NCBI GenBank assembly: GCA_002796325.1
Contig: PCXA01000018.1
Coordinates: 206,707-270,706, forward strand
Direction: 5' to 3'
DNA length: 64,000 nucleotides
Source: Deltaproteobacteria bacterium CG11_big_fil_rev_8_21_14_0_20_47_16
GTDB lineage: Bacteria; UBA10199; GCA-002796325; 1-14-0-20-47-16
Shown here: positions 19,443 through 31,266 of the stretch, piece after piece
Numbering within the stretch: position 1 is the first letter of the stretch
Layout: the number at the start of each line of letters is the position of its first letter
The notes under the pieces: model-generated
Seen by the model: the letters and a program-made list of their open reading frames with translations, nothing else
Told to the model about the DNA's origin: nothing
Database searches by the model: none
Position numbers and translations under genes: made by a program

Positions 19443-20606
19443 ATGTCCCAATTTAACTTCTTTCAGTTCGGTGTACCCACCCATATTGTCTTTGGTGAAG
19501 GTGTTGCATCTGATTTTTCAGCAGAGTTGGCCCGTTTTGCCATGAAACGACCCATGTTGGTCTGTGATCATTTTTTGAGAGAGAGTGGCGCGATTGGCGC
19601 AATACGAGACGGTTTGCTGCAATCTGGACTTCACATTGCCGGTGAATTTTTTGATGTGGCGCATCCCGCGAGTGTTCGCATCGTAAAAGAATTGGCATTC
19701 GAGGCACGTGAACAGAATGCTGACAGTTTTGTCGTGATTGGCGGGGGATCGGTCATGGATGTGGCCAAGGCAGCCAACATTTTACTGACCCATGGTGGTG
19801 ACTTGGTTGCTGACTATTCAGGTGCTCAAACGATTCCGGGTCCACTCAAGCCACTAGTGGCCATTCCCACAACCGCAGGTACAGGTAGTGAAGTCACTCA
19901 GGCAGCGGTGTTGTATGATGAATCCCAGGGTGTAAAGCTGAGTTTTGTAGATGATTATTTGCGTCCCCATCTTGCAGTATTGGACCCACTACTAACGTTG
20001 AGCCTGCCACCATTTTTGACAGCGGCAACCGGCATGGATGCACTGACCCATGCAGTAGAAGCGTGGACAAGTGTGCAGTCGAATCCATTTTCAGACGCAT
20101 TAGCCAAACATGCCATTCATTTGGTGATGCATCATTTGCTCCCTGCTGTGATTGATGGCGATGATCTGGATGCACGCAAAGGGATGCTGACTGCATCCAC
20201 CATGGCAGGAGTAGCGTTTGATCATGCGATGGTGGGTGTGACTCATGCAATGACGCATGCGGTGGAAGCAGTTGCCCATGTCCATCATGGTACGGCCAAT
20301 GCCATTTTATTACCGTGGGGGATGACATATAACCGCGATGTATGTGCAGACCGATACGTGGAGTTGGCATCGCGCGTGGGCATAACAGGCAAGTGTGATG
20401 TTGATACGATTATTCAGCAGATGCGCCAATTAGTCGTAGAGTTGGAGCGCAAGTGTGGTCTCCCAACACGCCTACGCGATGTGAATGTGCAAAAGGATCA
20501 ACTTCCCAAGATTGCATCACTGGCAGCACAAGATGGCACAACAGTTTATAATCCGCGCGAAGTGGATGAAGCTGAGATTCTAAAACTGCTCGAACAAGCG
20601 TGGTAG
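19443..20606 (+). CDS. Iron-containing alcohol dehydrogenase
   Basis: A 387-residue NAD(P)-dependent group III alcohol dehydrogenase. The nucleotide site is GGGSVMDVAKA (about 101-111). Metal ligands are visible as D199 and H203 in GMDALTHAVEAW, with H268 and H282 in GVTHAMTHAVEAVAHVHHG. The substrate is not determined. A perfect TTGACA at 19404 could be its -35, but the -10 (TTAGGA) is weak and would leave almost no leader. It is followed 8 bp later by the SCP2 gene. Confidence 0.95.
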   Translation: MSQFNFFQFGVPTHIVFGEGVASDFSAELARFAMKRPMLVCDHFLRESGAIGAIRDGLLQSGLHIAGEFFDVAHPASVRIVKELAFEAREQNADSFVVIGGGSVMDVAKAANILLTHGGDLVADYSGAQTIPGPLKPLVAIPTTAGTGSEVTQAAVLYDESQGVKLSFVDDYLRPHLAVLDPLLTLSLPPFLTAATGMDALTHAVEAWTSVQSNPFSDALAKHAIHLVMHHLLPAVIDGDDLDARKGMLTASTMAGVAFDHAMVGVTHAMTHAVEAVAHVHHGTANAILLPWGMTYNRDVCADRYVELASRVGITGKCDVDTIIQQMRQLVVELERKCGLPTRLRDVNVQKDQLPKIASLAAQDGTTVYNPREVDEAEILKLLEQAW

Positions 20607-20614
20607 GGGGATAA

Positions 20615-21010
20615 ATGGTCTATTTTAAATCGTCGGAAGAACTACAGAAAGTGTTGGGCGGTTTTTTTCAACTCTTAGGGCAACATCCGCAATTGGGCCC
20701 AAAGTTTTTACATTCTAAATTAGTTGTCCGATTTAATTATCGTGAACCGGAATTAAGTATTACTGCAGATTGTACAGGCTCAAATGTTATAATTACATTC
20801 AATGACACCACCAAAAAACCTGAAGTGGAAATGGATATGAAGGCGGATGTGGCTCATGAATTTTGGATTGGCAAAATTAATTTGCTCGTGGCGTTGGGGC
20901 GTCGCCAAATGATTGCACGGGGGCATATTCCCAAAATTTTAAAACTTCTCCCCATTCTTAAACCCGCCCACGAACTCTATCGGCAATACATCGAATCGTT
21001 TTCACTTTAG
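20615..21010 (+). CDS. SCP2 sterol-binding domain protein
   Basis: A 131-residue protein that is one SCP2-like lipid-binding domain and nothing else. The pattern VEMDMKADVAHEFWIGKINLLVALGRRQM followed by a hydrophobic helix is typical. Such stand-alone domains bind lipids or acyl-CoAs. Co-transcription with the iron alcohol dehydrogenase suggests a role with lipid-derived alcohols or aldehydes, which is inference. Confidence 0.85.
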   Translation: MVYFKSSEELQKVLGGFFQLLGQHPQLGPKFLHSKLVVRFNYREPELSITADCTGSNVIITFNDTTKKPEVEMDMKADVAHEFWIGKINLLVALGRRQMIARGHIPKILKLLPILKPAHELYRQYIESFSL

Positions 21011-21034
21011 TCGCCTCAAGACTTTTTCTAATGA

Positions 21035-21259
21035 CAACCAAATTTACCTCGCCGTCTCGCTCGTCGGGCACGACGTCGGTTTTTCGTTACGGCGAAAAAC
21101 CGCTTACCCTTCGCCTCTCGGCTACGGGTACTTCTTCGTCCACCCGCTACGCAGGTACCCGGACTCGGTCGTCACTCTCGCCGTGTGTGGCAAAGAACCA
21201 TGGATACACACAGCGAAGAGAGTCACACCGAAGCGAGACGGCGTCGTTAAATTTGGTTG
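21035..21259. repeat. Long imperfect hairpin repeat (shares a 40-mer with 57 kb)
   Basis: The ends are inverted copies: CAACCAAATTTA (21035) pairs with TAAATTTGGTTG (21248), and CGCCGTCTCGCT (21050) with AGCGAGACGGCG (21232). Inside are more hairpins, including CGGTTTTTCG-TTACGG-CGAAAAACCG, GGGTAC...GTACCC and an ACTCTC/GAGAGT arm. Bases 21039-21078 recur, reverse-complemented and identical, at 57067-57106. The element is about 225 bp, has no transposase gene, and looks like a non-autonomous MITE-type or REP-type repeat. Confidence 0.8.
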
Positions 21260-21261
21260 TA

Positions 21262-21366
21262 GCCAATGGCATTTTTGCCATCGTCATACGACTACGCTCA
21301 TAAACGCGCCTTGATACTCAGTACAACGTAGTTCTCCGAATGAAATGGCGAGCTCACTTGAGTGAA
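21262..21366. repeat. 105-bp dispersed repeat, copy 1
   Basis: From GCCAATGGCATTTTTG to GAGTGAA this matches 56942-57046 with five mismatches in 105 positions by eye. The other copy is the right arm of a longer hairpin, and here only that arm remains. It sits between the 225-bp hairpin and the mqnC 3' end. Together with that hairpin it fills the 400-bp gene-free stretch 21011-21412. Confidence 0.85.
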
Positions 21367-21412
21367 GTATTGGCGCGGGCTGGGTGACGCCCGGAGGTTC
21401 CCTACGAATGAA

Positions 21413-22438
21413 CTATTTGCAAGCTGGAATTGGGAATGGTTGGCGCATGACAGGGGTGAGGCCGCGGGCGCGGACCCAGTTGAGAACCTGATCGGTATTG
21501 TTTTCAATGGTGGCACCCGCTAGCTGAGTCACTTGATCTTCAAGCGGAATGTCAAAATCGTTTGCACCATAGAGTAGTGCTTCGGGGCCTTTTTCATGTT
21601 GGGTTAAGATCGATGCCCGAACGTGGGGAATATTATCAAGATACAATCGTGAAATGGCAATAGTGCGCAGGTAGTCATCGTTACTTGTAACGCTGCCACC
21701 CAATGCCGTGTTTTGAGATTGGTATGTCCACATCAGAAAACTTGCAAAGCCACCGGTTTCATCTTGCAAGTTGCGCAAGTGGCGAAGGTGCTCCACGCGT
21801 GCCTCATAGGGTTCACCAAATCCAATAACCATTGTGGCGGTTGTCCCCATACCCAAGCGCTGCGCGGTGCGCATGCCGTTAATATACTCTGCAACCGAAT
21901 ATTTTTTGGGGGACAATTTTTTGCGCCATTCGTCGGTTAAAATTTCGGCACCACCACCTGGAATCCAACGAAGCCCCGCAGCCATCAAGCGCTTCAAACA
22001 GTCTTCAAGTGAGATTTTGGAACTTTTCGCAATCCAGATTGCTTCCACAATGGTGGGCCCATAGATTTCAATGCGATCACCGTAACGCTCACGCATGGCG
22101 CGAAAGAGGGTTTCATAGTGTTCGACCTTCAGTTTGGGGTGAAATCCGCCTTCCATGGCAACCATGGAGCCCCCACGCTCCACTAACTGGTCTACTTTGG
22201 CGAAGATTTGATCCTGTGTGAGTACGTAGGCATCTTTGTCACCGGGGCGGCGATAAAAGGCGCAGTAGACGCAATCGGCCACACAGACATTGGTCAGGCT
22301 GACAATGCGCATGATGACATAGCTGGCAGTGTTGTCGGGGTGGTGTTGCAATTTAGCTTCAGAGGCAAGTTGAGACAGTTCTTCTAAGCTGCTGTTTTTA
22401 AAGAGGTTTATTGTTGCTTTGTCGCTTAGTCGGCTCAT
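21413..22438 (-). CDS. mqnC: Cyclic dehypoxanthinyl futalosine synthase (radical SAM)
   Basis: A radical-SAM enzyme of the futalosine route to menaquinone. The Fe-S motif CVADCVYCAF supplies C52, C56 and C59 (CX3CX2C). Other MqnC-like stretches are IPGGGAEIL, TTATMVIGFGE, LRNLQDETGGFASFLMWTYQ and the C-terminal PVMRQ. I start at 22438 (341 residues). An in-frame ATG at 22453 with AAAGGG close upstream is an alternative, while the track's 22558 would overlap the divergent gene. MqnE is a related family, but this spacing fits MqnC. No other mqn gene is in the window. Confidence 0.9.
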   Translation of the reverse strand: MSRLSDKATINLFKNSSLEELSQLASEAKLQHHPDNTASYVIMRIVSLTNVCVADCVYCAFYRRPGDKDAYVLTQDQIFAKVDQLVERGGSMVAMEGGFHPKLKVEHYETLFRAMRERYGDRIEIYGPTIVEAIWIAKSSKISLEDCLKRLMAAGLRWIPGGGAEILTDEWRKKLSPKKYSVAEYINGMRTAQRLGMGTTATMVIGFGEPYEARVEHLRHLRNLQDETGGFASFLMWTYQSQNTALGGSVTSNDDYLRTIAISRLYLDNIPHVRASILTQHEKGPEALLYGANDFDIPLEDQVTQLAGATIENNTDQVLNWVRARGLTPVMRQPFPIPACK

Positions 22439-22500
22439 GGTAGTCTGGCGCATAGCCCTTTCGACGCGGCCTGTCAAATCCCCGCAACTTTTTCGGAAAT

Positions 22501-23640
22501 ATGCCGATGAGTAGGGTGATGAAATCAACTTCCCCAATTGCCTATATTGTAGTGGCATTGACCATGCTGGGTGCTGCTGCGTGTACTAAGCCAAATGTCT
22601 TTGCTGATTATCGCCAGGAAGTCTTTCCACAGACCGCGATTAATGAATCAAGTGAGAAGGTCATTCGGATTGTAAATCCCTATTCCGACCAAGCCCAGAA
22701 AATTGGTGGTATCGGTTTTGATGGGGGTGGCAATCAGGATGGGAATTTTGAAATCGCCCACATTGTGGTTGCAGGTAAAATTGTTCCCAAGTCCAACATC
22801 GTTGTGCCGGCGGGTGCAACATTGGAAGTCCATATGGTGTATCATCCCCAAAAAATGGTGACGACATATGCGCAATATGGGGGGTGGGTGACGGGTGAAC
22901 CAATTCGCGAGGTGCCACTCGCACCGAATGAAAGTGCACCGAAAGCGTCGGAAACACCGGTTCATCGTGGCATGCTGGATATCACTTATCATTCACCTGA
23001 AGAAGGTATCGTACAAGTAGAGCTCGTGGGCACAGCTGAGCCGGGTAAAAATGGAGAGCGTGAATCAGGTGGTGGTGCAGGCAGTGAATGTGAAGCAAAA
23101 GATACAACGGCGTGCTTTAAGGGAACATTCTCGATCACCATTGAAGGTTTGGTTAAGGGTGATCCAATTGCATATCCTATGAGTGGTCCAGTGCCCATTG
23201 AGATTGAATCGGGTACGGCGCGTATGTCCATGGATAAATTCCCACATGTCCTGATTGTCTTAAAGGGGAATGGCCCAGGAGAGCCGCTTGAGGGGCAACC
23301 GCTATCATCACTTTCAATTGTTGTATCTGGTGCTAAAGGTATTACGGCTGTTGGATCGTTTGATGGTAGCAGCATTAGTTTGCAAGGTGTGGGAATGCGT
23401 ATTCGTATTCGCCCTGGTGAGATACTAGAAGAGGATATTAATCCTAGCATGGATGCCATGGCAGACTTTGAAATTAACGATATTGATCTTAATACGACAG
23501 AACCACTGACAACAGGTGAAATTACATTTAATCTGGATACGACTCTGTCAGATAAACCCTCTGGCAATGAGATTATTGATGGCTTTTTGGCCGGAGCCCA
23601 TGTTGTTGTAGAAATGAAGGGTCTGCTTGATTTGCCATAG
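22501..23640 (+). CDS. Lipoprotein of unknown function
   Basis: A 379-residue predicted lipoprotein with a hydrophobic leader and lipobox LGAAAC at about residues 23-28. The mature protein is beta-rich. Residues about 40-180 look like an Ig-like or DUF1573-like fold (VIRIVNPYSDQAQKIGGIGF), with a Gly-rich acidic hinge (ESGGGAGSE) and a second beta domain to the end. In-frame ATGs at 22507 and 22519 are alternative starts, and the last leaves a more usual signal peptide. The family is not recognised. Confidence 0.75.
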   Translation: MPMSRVMKSTSPIAYIVVALTMLGAAACTKPNVFADYRQEVFPQTAINESSEKVIRIVNPYSDQAQKIGGIGFDGGGNQDGNFEIAHIVVAGKIVPKSNIVVPAGATLEVHMVYHPQKMVTTYAQYGGWVTGEPIREVPLAPNESAPKASETPVHRGMLDITYHSPEEGIVQVELVGTAEPGKNGERESGGGAGSECEAKDTTACFKGTFSITIEGLVKGDPIAYPMSGPVPIEIESGTARMSMDKFPHVLIVLKGNGPGEPLEGQPLSSLSIVVSGAKGITAVGSFDGSSISLQGVGMRIRIRPGEILEEDINPSMDAMADFEINDIDLNTTEPLTTGEITFNLDTTLSDKPSGNEIIDGFLAGAHVVVEMKGLLDLP

Positions 23641-23661
23641 CAATCCTGTTAGACGCGCCCC

Positions 23662-24753
23662 ATGCCTCAAACAATGATTCCCAAAAAAGAGCTGGTTCAA
23701 GAAGCACGAACTGTTGCAGCAGCACTTGCACAGTATTCTACCATGGTAGTTGTGGGGATTGGTGGTTCAAGCCAGGGCTTGCGCGCTATTACCTCTGCAC
23801 TAGGTGCTCGTAAAAAAACGATCATCATTTGCGACGATCTCGATCCCATTGCGTTTCAGATGGCGACACAACATGTGGACTGGAAAACGACATGCATCAA
23901 TGTTGTGAGTAAGTCAGGTGGTACGCTTGAAATTATGGCGCTAGCTTCTGTTGTCGTTGATTTCTTGAAGAAAGCTGTGGGAGAAGACTGGATCCATCAT
24001 GTGGCTGTGACCACAGATCCACAAGTTGGTTTTCTAAGGCAGTGGGCCAAGCAACATGATTTGAAGACCTGCCAAATTCCAGCGAATGTTGGTGGCCGCT
24101 TTTCCATTTTTACAGCGGTGGGATTGTTGCCACTGTGTTGGGCAGGCTATGATATTGATGCACTGTTGTTGGGTGCTCAATCTGCTCTTGCAGATGCAGC
24201 GCCAAAAAAATGGGCAGAACAACAAGTTGAGTGGGACAGATCAGGTCGTTCAATAGCCGTCGTTATGCCTTATAGTTCTCACTTATCAGATTATGCCCGT
24301 TGGTTTGTTCAGTTGTGGGCAGAAAGTTTGGGAAAGAGTGAAGTGGGGCAGACACCACTCGTTGCAATAGGTACAGCAGACCAGCATGCACAGCTGCAAA
24401 TGTTTGCTGAAGGCGCCAAAAACAAATGTATTCGTTTCATCATCGTTAAATCATGGTTGCAGGATATAGTCGTGCCAGAATCTATTAATCCTGAAACGAG
24501 TTACCTATCTGGCAAATCATTTGGGCAATTGCTGACAACTGCAGCTGAGACTACCGCTCAAGCATTGGAGCAGGTGGATTGCCCCTCATATACAATTGCA
24601 CTACCTGAGCTCAATGAAACGGCATTGGGGCATTTGATGATGTGCGATATCATCATGACTTTGGCAGCTGCCAAGCTCTATGGTGTGAATCCATTTGGGC
24701 AGCCAGGTGTTGAGCTGGGTAAAAAGTTGTGGCGGCAACGAATCGAAGCGTGA
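23662..24753 (+). CDS. pgi: Glucose-6-phosphate isomerase, short form
   Basis: Interconverts glucose-6-phosphate and fructose-6-phosphate. Sugar-phosphate isomerase marks are GIGGSSQGLRA, NVVSKSGGTLE, NVGGRFSIFTAVGLLP, TADQHAQLQ and the C-terminal NPFGQPGVELGK. At 363 residues it is much shorter than Bacillus (about 450) or E. coli (about 549) Pgi. The missing part is mainly at the N-terminus, while both SIS halves and the active-site blocks are present. Activity is likely but not certain. Confidence 0.9.
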   Translation: MPQTMIPKKELVQEARTVAAALAQYSTMVVVGIGGSSQGLRAITSALGARKKTIIICDDLDPIAFQMATQHVDWKTTCINVVSKSGGTLEIMALASVVVDFLKKAVGEDWIHHVAVTTDPQVGFLRQWAKQHDLKTCQIPANVGGRFSIFTAVGLLPLCWAGYDIDALLLGAQSALADAAPKKWAEQQVEWDRSGRSIAVVMPYSSHLSDYARWFVQLWAESLGKSEVGQTPLVAIGTADQHAQLQMFAEGAKNKCIRFIIVKSWLQDIVVPESINPETSYLSGKSFGQLLTTAAETTAQALEQVDCPSYTIALPELNETALGHLMMCDIIMTLAAAKLYGVNPFGQPGVELGKKLWRQRIEA

Positions 24754-24766
24754 TAAACCCTTCCTC

Positions 24767-25210
24767 ATGTTTCATTCAGGTTTGACCAAACCAGAGCGTG
24801 AACTCCGAACCCTCTTGCGATTTTGGCTCGTGGCCTTCTTCTTAGTCGGTCTTGTATTTGCCACTTTTCCAGACGATGTGAGCGCGTTTTTGAATACGGT
24901 AGGCCAATACTTACGTTGGCCTGGCCCTGAATTGCCACCCATGCAGGGACATTTATGGCATGTGCTGGCGATTTCCCTCATGGGCATTTTGGTGGTGATT
25001 TGCTCACGTGCGATTAAAGAGTTGGGGCATTCACTTTTATTGGTGAGGTTGTTGATGATGGCCAAATCCATTTCGGGTGTGGGGTACATTATTGCGTTGG
25101 GTGGAACGACGTGTTTCGCATATTTGGCAGGTGCAGTCATTGATCTGGGGATAGCAGGATTAACCTATTTTTATTATCGGCAGGTTGTTGCACTGAAGGG
25201 GTCACAGTAG
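24767..25210 (+). CDS. Small integral membrane protein
   Basis: A 147-residue protein with three to four membrane segments (FWLVAFFLVGLVFATF, VLAISLMGILVVICS, GVGYIIALGGTTCFAYLAG, AVIDLGIAGLTYFYY). The start at 24767 (MFHSGLTKPERE) follows the pgi stop. The track's 24695 lies inside pgi. It is followed 2 bp later by the epimerase gene, so it may belong to a lipid or envelope operon. No family is recognised. Confidence 0.75.
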   Translation: MFHSGLTKPERELRTLLRFWLVAFFLVGLVFATFPDDVSAFLNTVGQYLRWPGPELPPMQGHLWHVLAISLMGILVVICSRAIKELGHSLLLVRLLMMAKSISGVGYIIALGGTTCFAYLAGAVIDLGIAGLTYFYYRQVVALKGSQ

Positions 25211-25212
25211 TC

Positions 25213-26181
25213 GTGGTTAAGTCCAAACAAAAAGTGGTTGCAATTACTGGTACCAGTGAATTTTTGGGTGGCTTGCTTTTAAGAGCACTCATTAATGAAG
25301 ACTGGTGTGAGCGAATTTTGGCGTTAGATGAATATCCTCCCACGCACCATGCAAAGGTGATTTACCACCCAATTCAGTTGGAACATATGGAAAGTGAAAA
25401 GGAGCTACATCGGTTTTTGGATATGCACGGGTGTACAACTTTTATTCATGCAGCATCGCCGCAGCATCCCATGCGTAATTTGGAACGTCTGCATGAAATT
25501 TTATCGGTGGGTAGTATGTATTTGCTTAACTTGGTTGCTAAGACACACGTAAAGCATTTGATTCTGGCCAGTACTACCGAAGTGTATGGTGCAACATCAA
25601 CAAACCCCAATATGCTTACTGAAACATCGCCGCGTCATGCCAGTCGTGGTAATCCATTTTTACATGACAAAATCGATGTTGAGAAACAGTTTGAATATTT
25701 TGGTGAACACCATCACGATGTAACCATCAGCATTTTGCGAATGTGTACCATTTTAGGACAAACGTCCCGGACATGGATGACACGATTTTTACGTCAACGG
25801 CTGATTCCAACTGTTGCAGGTTATGATCCACTCGTACAATTTGTGCACGAAAATGATGTAATTCGTGCATTTCTGCACCTTATACAGCATCCACATCAAG
25901 GGGCATTTAACATTGTGGGGGACGGGGTAATGCCGTTATCGCGCGCAATTGCAATGGCTGACAAAACGGCAGTTCCCGTACCATCGCCACTGTTTTATAT
26001 TACTGCGGATATGTTGTGGCAGGCCAGTGTGAGTCCCGTGCCATCGGCAAGCATTGACTACTTAAAGTATGGATGCGTGGCAGATGGTGGCAAGGCACGT
26101 CGTGAATTAAAGTTTGAACCTGTTTATAATTCAGAAGAAGCGCTGATGACATTTTTGGATGCGCATCGTGAGGAAGAGTAA
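25213..26181 (+). CDS. NAD-dependent epimerase/dehydratase-like protein, catalytic Tyr replaced
   Basis: An extended short-chain dehydrogenase of 322 residues starting at a GTG. The Rossmann entry is AITGTSEFLGGLLL, a variant of TGxxGxxG, and the serine strand is ILASTTEVYGA. Where active family members have YxxxK, it reads PFLHDKID, so the Tyr is Phe while the Lys is kept. This suggests a binding role or altered chemistry. It overlaps the following acyltransferase gene by 1 bp (TAATG). Pairing of such an epimerase with a PlsC-like enzyme is seen in other phyla. Confidence 0.85.
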   Translation: MVKSKQKVVAITGTSEFLGGLLLRALINEDWCERILALDEYPPTHHAKVIYHPIQLEHMESEKELHRFLDMHGCTTFIHAASPQHPMRNLERLHEILSVGSMYLLNLVAKTHVKHLILASTTEVYGATSTNPNMLTETSPRHASRGNPFLHDKIDVEKQFEYFGEHHHDVTISILRMCTILGQTSRTWMTRFLRQRLIPTVAGYDPLVQFVHENDVIRAFLHLIQHPHQGAFNIVGDGVMPLSRAIAMADKTAVPVPSPLFYITADMLWQASVSPVPSASIDYLKYGCVADGGKARRELKFEPVYNSEEALMTFLDAHREEE

Positions 26182-27053
26182 TGGCACGCAAGAAGAAATC
26201 AGCCAAAAAACATGAAGTTCTGGAACGTTTTGAAATGGCGGTCATGCAGACTGTTATGGGTGTGTGCTCGCTATCTGCTGATTCCCAACAAACGGACGAC
26301 TTTGGGTGTGACATGCAGTTTGTGCAAGCTGTTGCGCCTATTTTTGATTGGCTTTACACCGACTACTGGCGTGTTCAAACCATTGGCATGTCTAATATTC
26401 CTGCCACGGGGCGCGGACTGATTGTCGCGAACCACTCTGGTACTTTACCATTCGATGGCGCCATGCTGAATTTGGCTGTGATGCGCAATCACCCCCACAA
26501 ACGCTTCATGCGGTTTTTGGTGGAGGACTTTGTGTTTCACTCACCGTTTATGGGGGTGACCATGAATCGTTTGGGTGGCGTGCGCGCTTGTCCTGAAAAT
26601 GCCACCCGACTTTTAGAGCAAGATGATTTGGTGGCTGTGTTTCCCGAAGGTGTGAAGGGTCTCGGCAAATTATATGAGGACCGGTATCAACTGGCGCGCT
26701 TTGGTCGCGGTGGATTTGTGCGAGTTGCCGCTGAAAATGACACACCCATTATTCCCTGTGCCATTATTGGTGCTGAAGAAATTTATCCCATATTATGGAA
26801 GTCGGATATCTTGGCCAAGTCACTGGGAATTCCATACTTACCTATAACACCGCTTTTCCCGATGTTTGGTGGATTTGGCCTGATTCCGCTGCCGAGCCAG
26901 TGGGTGATTGCATTTGGTAAGCCCATCCATGTACCGAAGTCGGTTTTGGATGATCCGCTCAAAATCCACGAAAAATCGCTCGATATCCGCAATGTGATTC
27001 AGCAGATGGTTGATACGCTGCTCAAATCACGTAAATCGGTCTGGCAATTTTAG
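26181..27053 (+). CDS. PlsC-like glycerophospholipid acyltransferase
   Basis: A 290-residue acyltransferase. Motif I is NHSGTLPFDG (H85, D92), with the longer His-Asp spacing seen in one branch of the LPLAT superfamily in place of the classical HX4D. Motif III is FPEG (154-157) in VFPEGVKGLGKLYEDRY. It is translationally coupled to the epimerase-like gene. Substrates are unknown; a membrane glycerolipid is likely. A Lys-rich N-terminus (ARKKKSAKK) may help membrane contact. Confidence 0.88.
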   Translation: MARKKKSAKKHEVLERFEMAVMQTVMGVCSLSADSQQTDDFGCDMQFVQAVAPIFDWLYTDYWRVQTIGMSNIPATGRGLIVANHSGTLPFDGAMLNLAVMRNHPHKRFMRFLVEDFVFHSPFMGVTMNRLGGVRACPENATRLLEQDDLVAVFPEGVKGLGKLYEDRYQLARFGRGGFVRVAAENDTPIIPCAIIGAEEIYPILWKSDILAKSLGIPYLPITPLFPMFGGFGLIPLPSQWVIAFGKPIHVPKSVLDDPLKIHEKSLDIRNVIQQMVDTLLKSRKSVWQF

Positions 27054-27117
27054 CGTCACGTGATTGTCACAAGAGCTGCCGCAACAAATCCATCGGGTGG
27101 CCGATACATCTATATAT

Positions 27118-30916
<3,799 letters not shown>

Positions 30917-30917
30917 G

Positions 30918-31124
30918 TCATCCTCCTCCAACAGCATGGACAATTTCCACGCGGTCCCCGGCAGTAATTTGTAGCTCTGCATGGTGTGATTTTGGGATAA
31001 TACGATCGTTAACGGCAACGGCAACACCCGTGACAGGGGCTTTTAAACTTTGTAGCAGCTGCAATACAGTTTGGGGCTGTGAGTACGCTTGGGGTTGACC
31101 GTTAATTGTAATGGTATCTGTCAT
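30918..31124 (-). CDS. thiS: Sulfur-carrier protein ThiS
   Basis: A 68-residue ubiquitin-like sulfur carrier. The C-terminus is the required Gly-Gly (HAVGGG), and [12 protein letters not shown] and [14 protein letters not shown] are typical. The codons for the terminal glycines (GGAGGAGGA) also form the Shine-Dalgarno of thiG. The ATG lies 5 nt after AAGGGA at the 3' edge of the TPP riboswitch. Confidence 0.95.
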   Translation of the reverse strand: MTDTITINGQPQAYSQPQTVLQLLQSLKAPVTGVAVAVNDRIIPKSHHAELQITAGDRVEIVHAVGGG

Positions 31125-31126
31125 TG

Positions 31127-31196
31127 CAATCCCTTCGGCGGCATTATCCGCATCAGGTTATGAGGGTATATTCTCAGCCCGCTGGGCACCCCTTGC
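31127..31196 (-). promoter_or_regulatory. TPP riboswitch (THI element) for thiSGC
   Basis: On the minus strand the sequence runs GGGGTGCC, GGCTGAGA, ACCCTC, AACCTGATGCGGATAATGCC and GAAGGGA, the conserved core of the thiamine-pyrophosphate aptamer. The terminal AAGGGA is also the ribosome-binding site of thiS, and P1 (GCAA/TTGC) closes right at the start codon. TPP binding should therefore hide the Shine-Dalgarno directly and stop translation, with no separate expression platform. Confidence 0.96.
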
Positions 31197-31204
31197 TCAA
31201 AATC

Positions 31205-31232
31205 AAATGGGCGCCTATCAAAGGCGCCCATT
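31205..31232 (-). terminator. Hairpin ending the lipoprotein transcript
   Basis: A perfect 11-bp stem (AATGGGCGCCT / AGGCGCCCATT) with a 5-nt loop lies 35 bp after the stop of the lipoprotein gene at 31267. On the minus strand it is followed by TGATTTTGAG, so it is probably an intrinsic terminator. The thi operon promoter would then have to overlap or lie just after it. Confidence 0.65.
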
Positions 31233-31266
31233 CAAGTCAAACACCAAACCAATCTTAGGCAGCGTC

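Noticed and set aside
21031-21303. 90-residue ORF over the 21-kb repeat
   Set aside because: It is Ser/Thr/Arg-rich read-through of nested palindromes, and the inverted repeats explain the sequence better than coding does.
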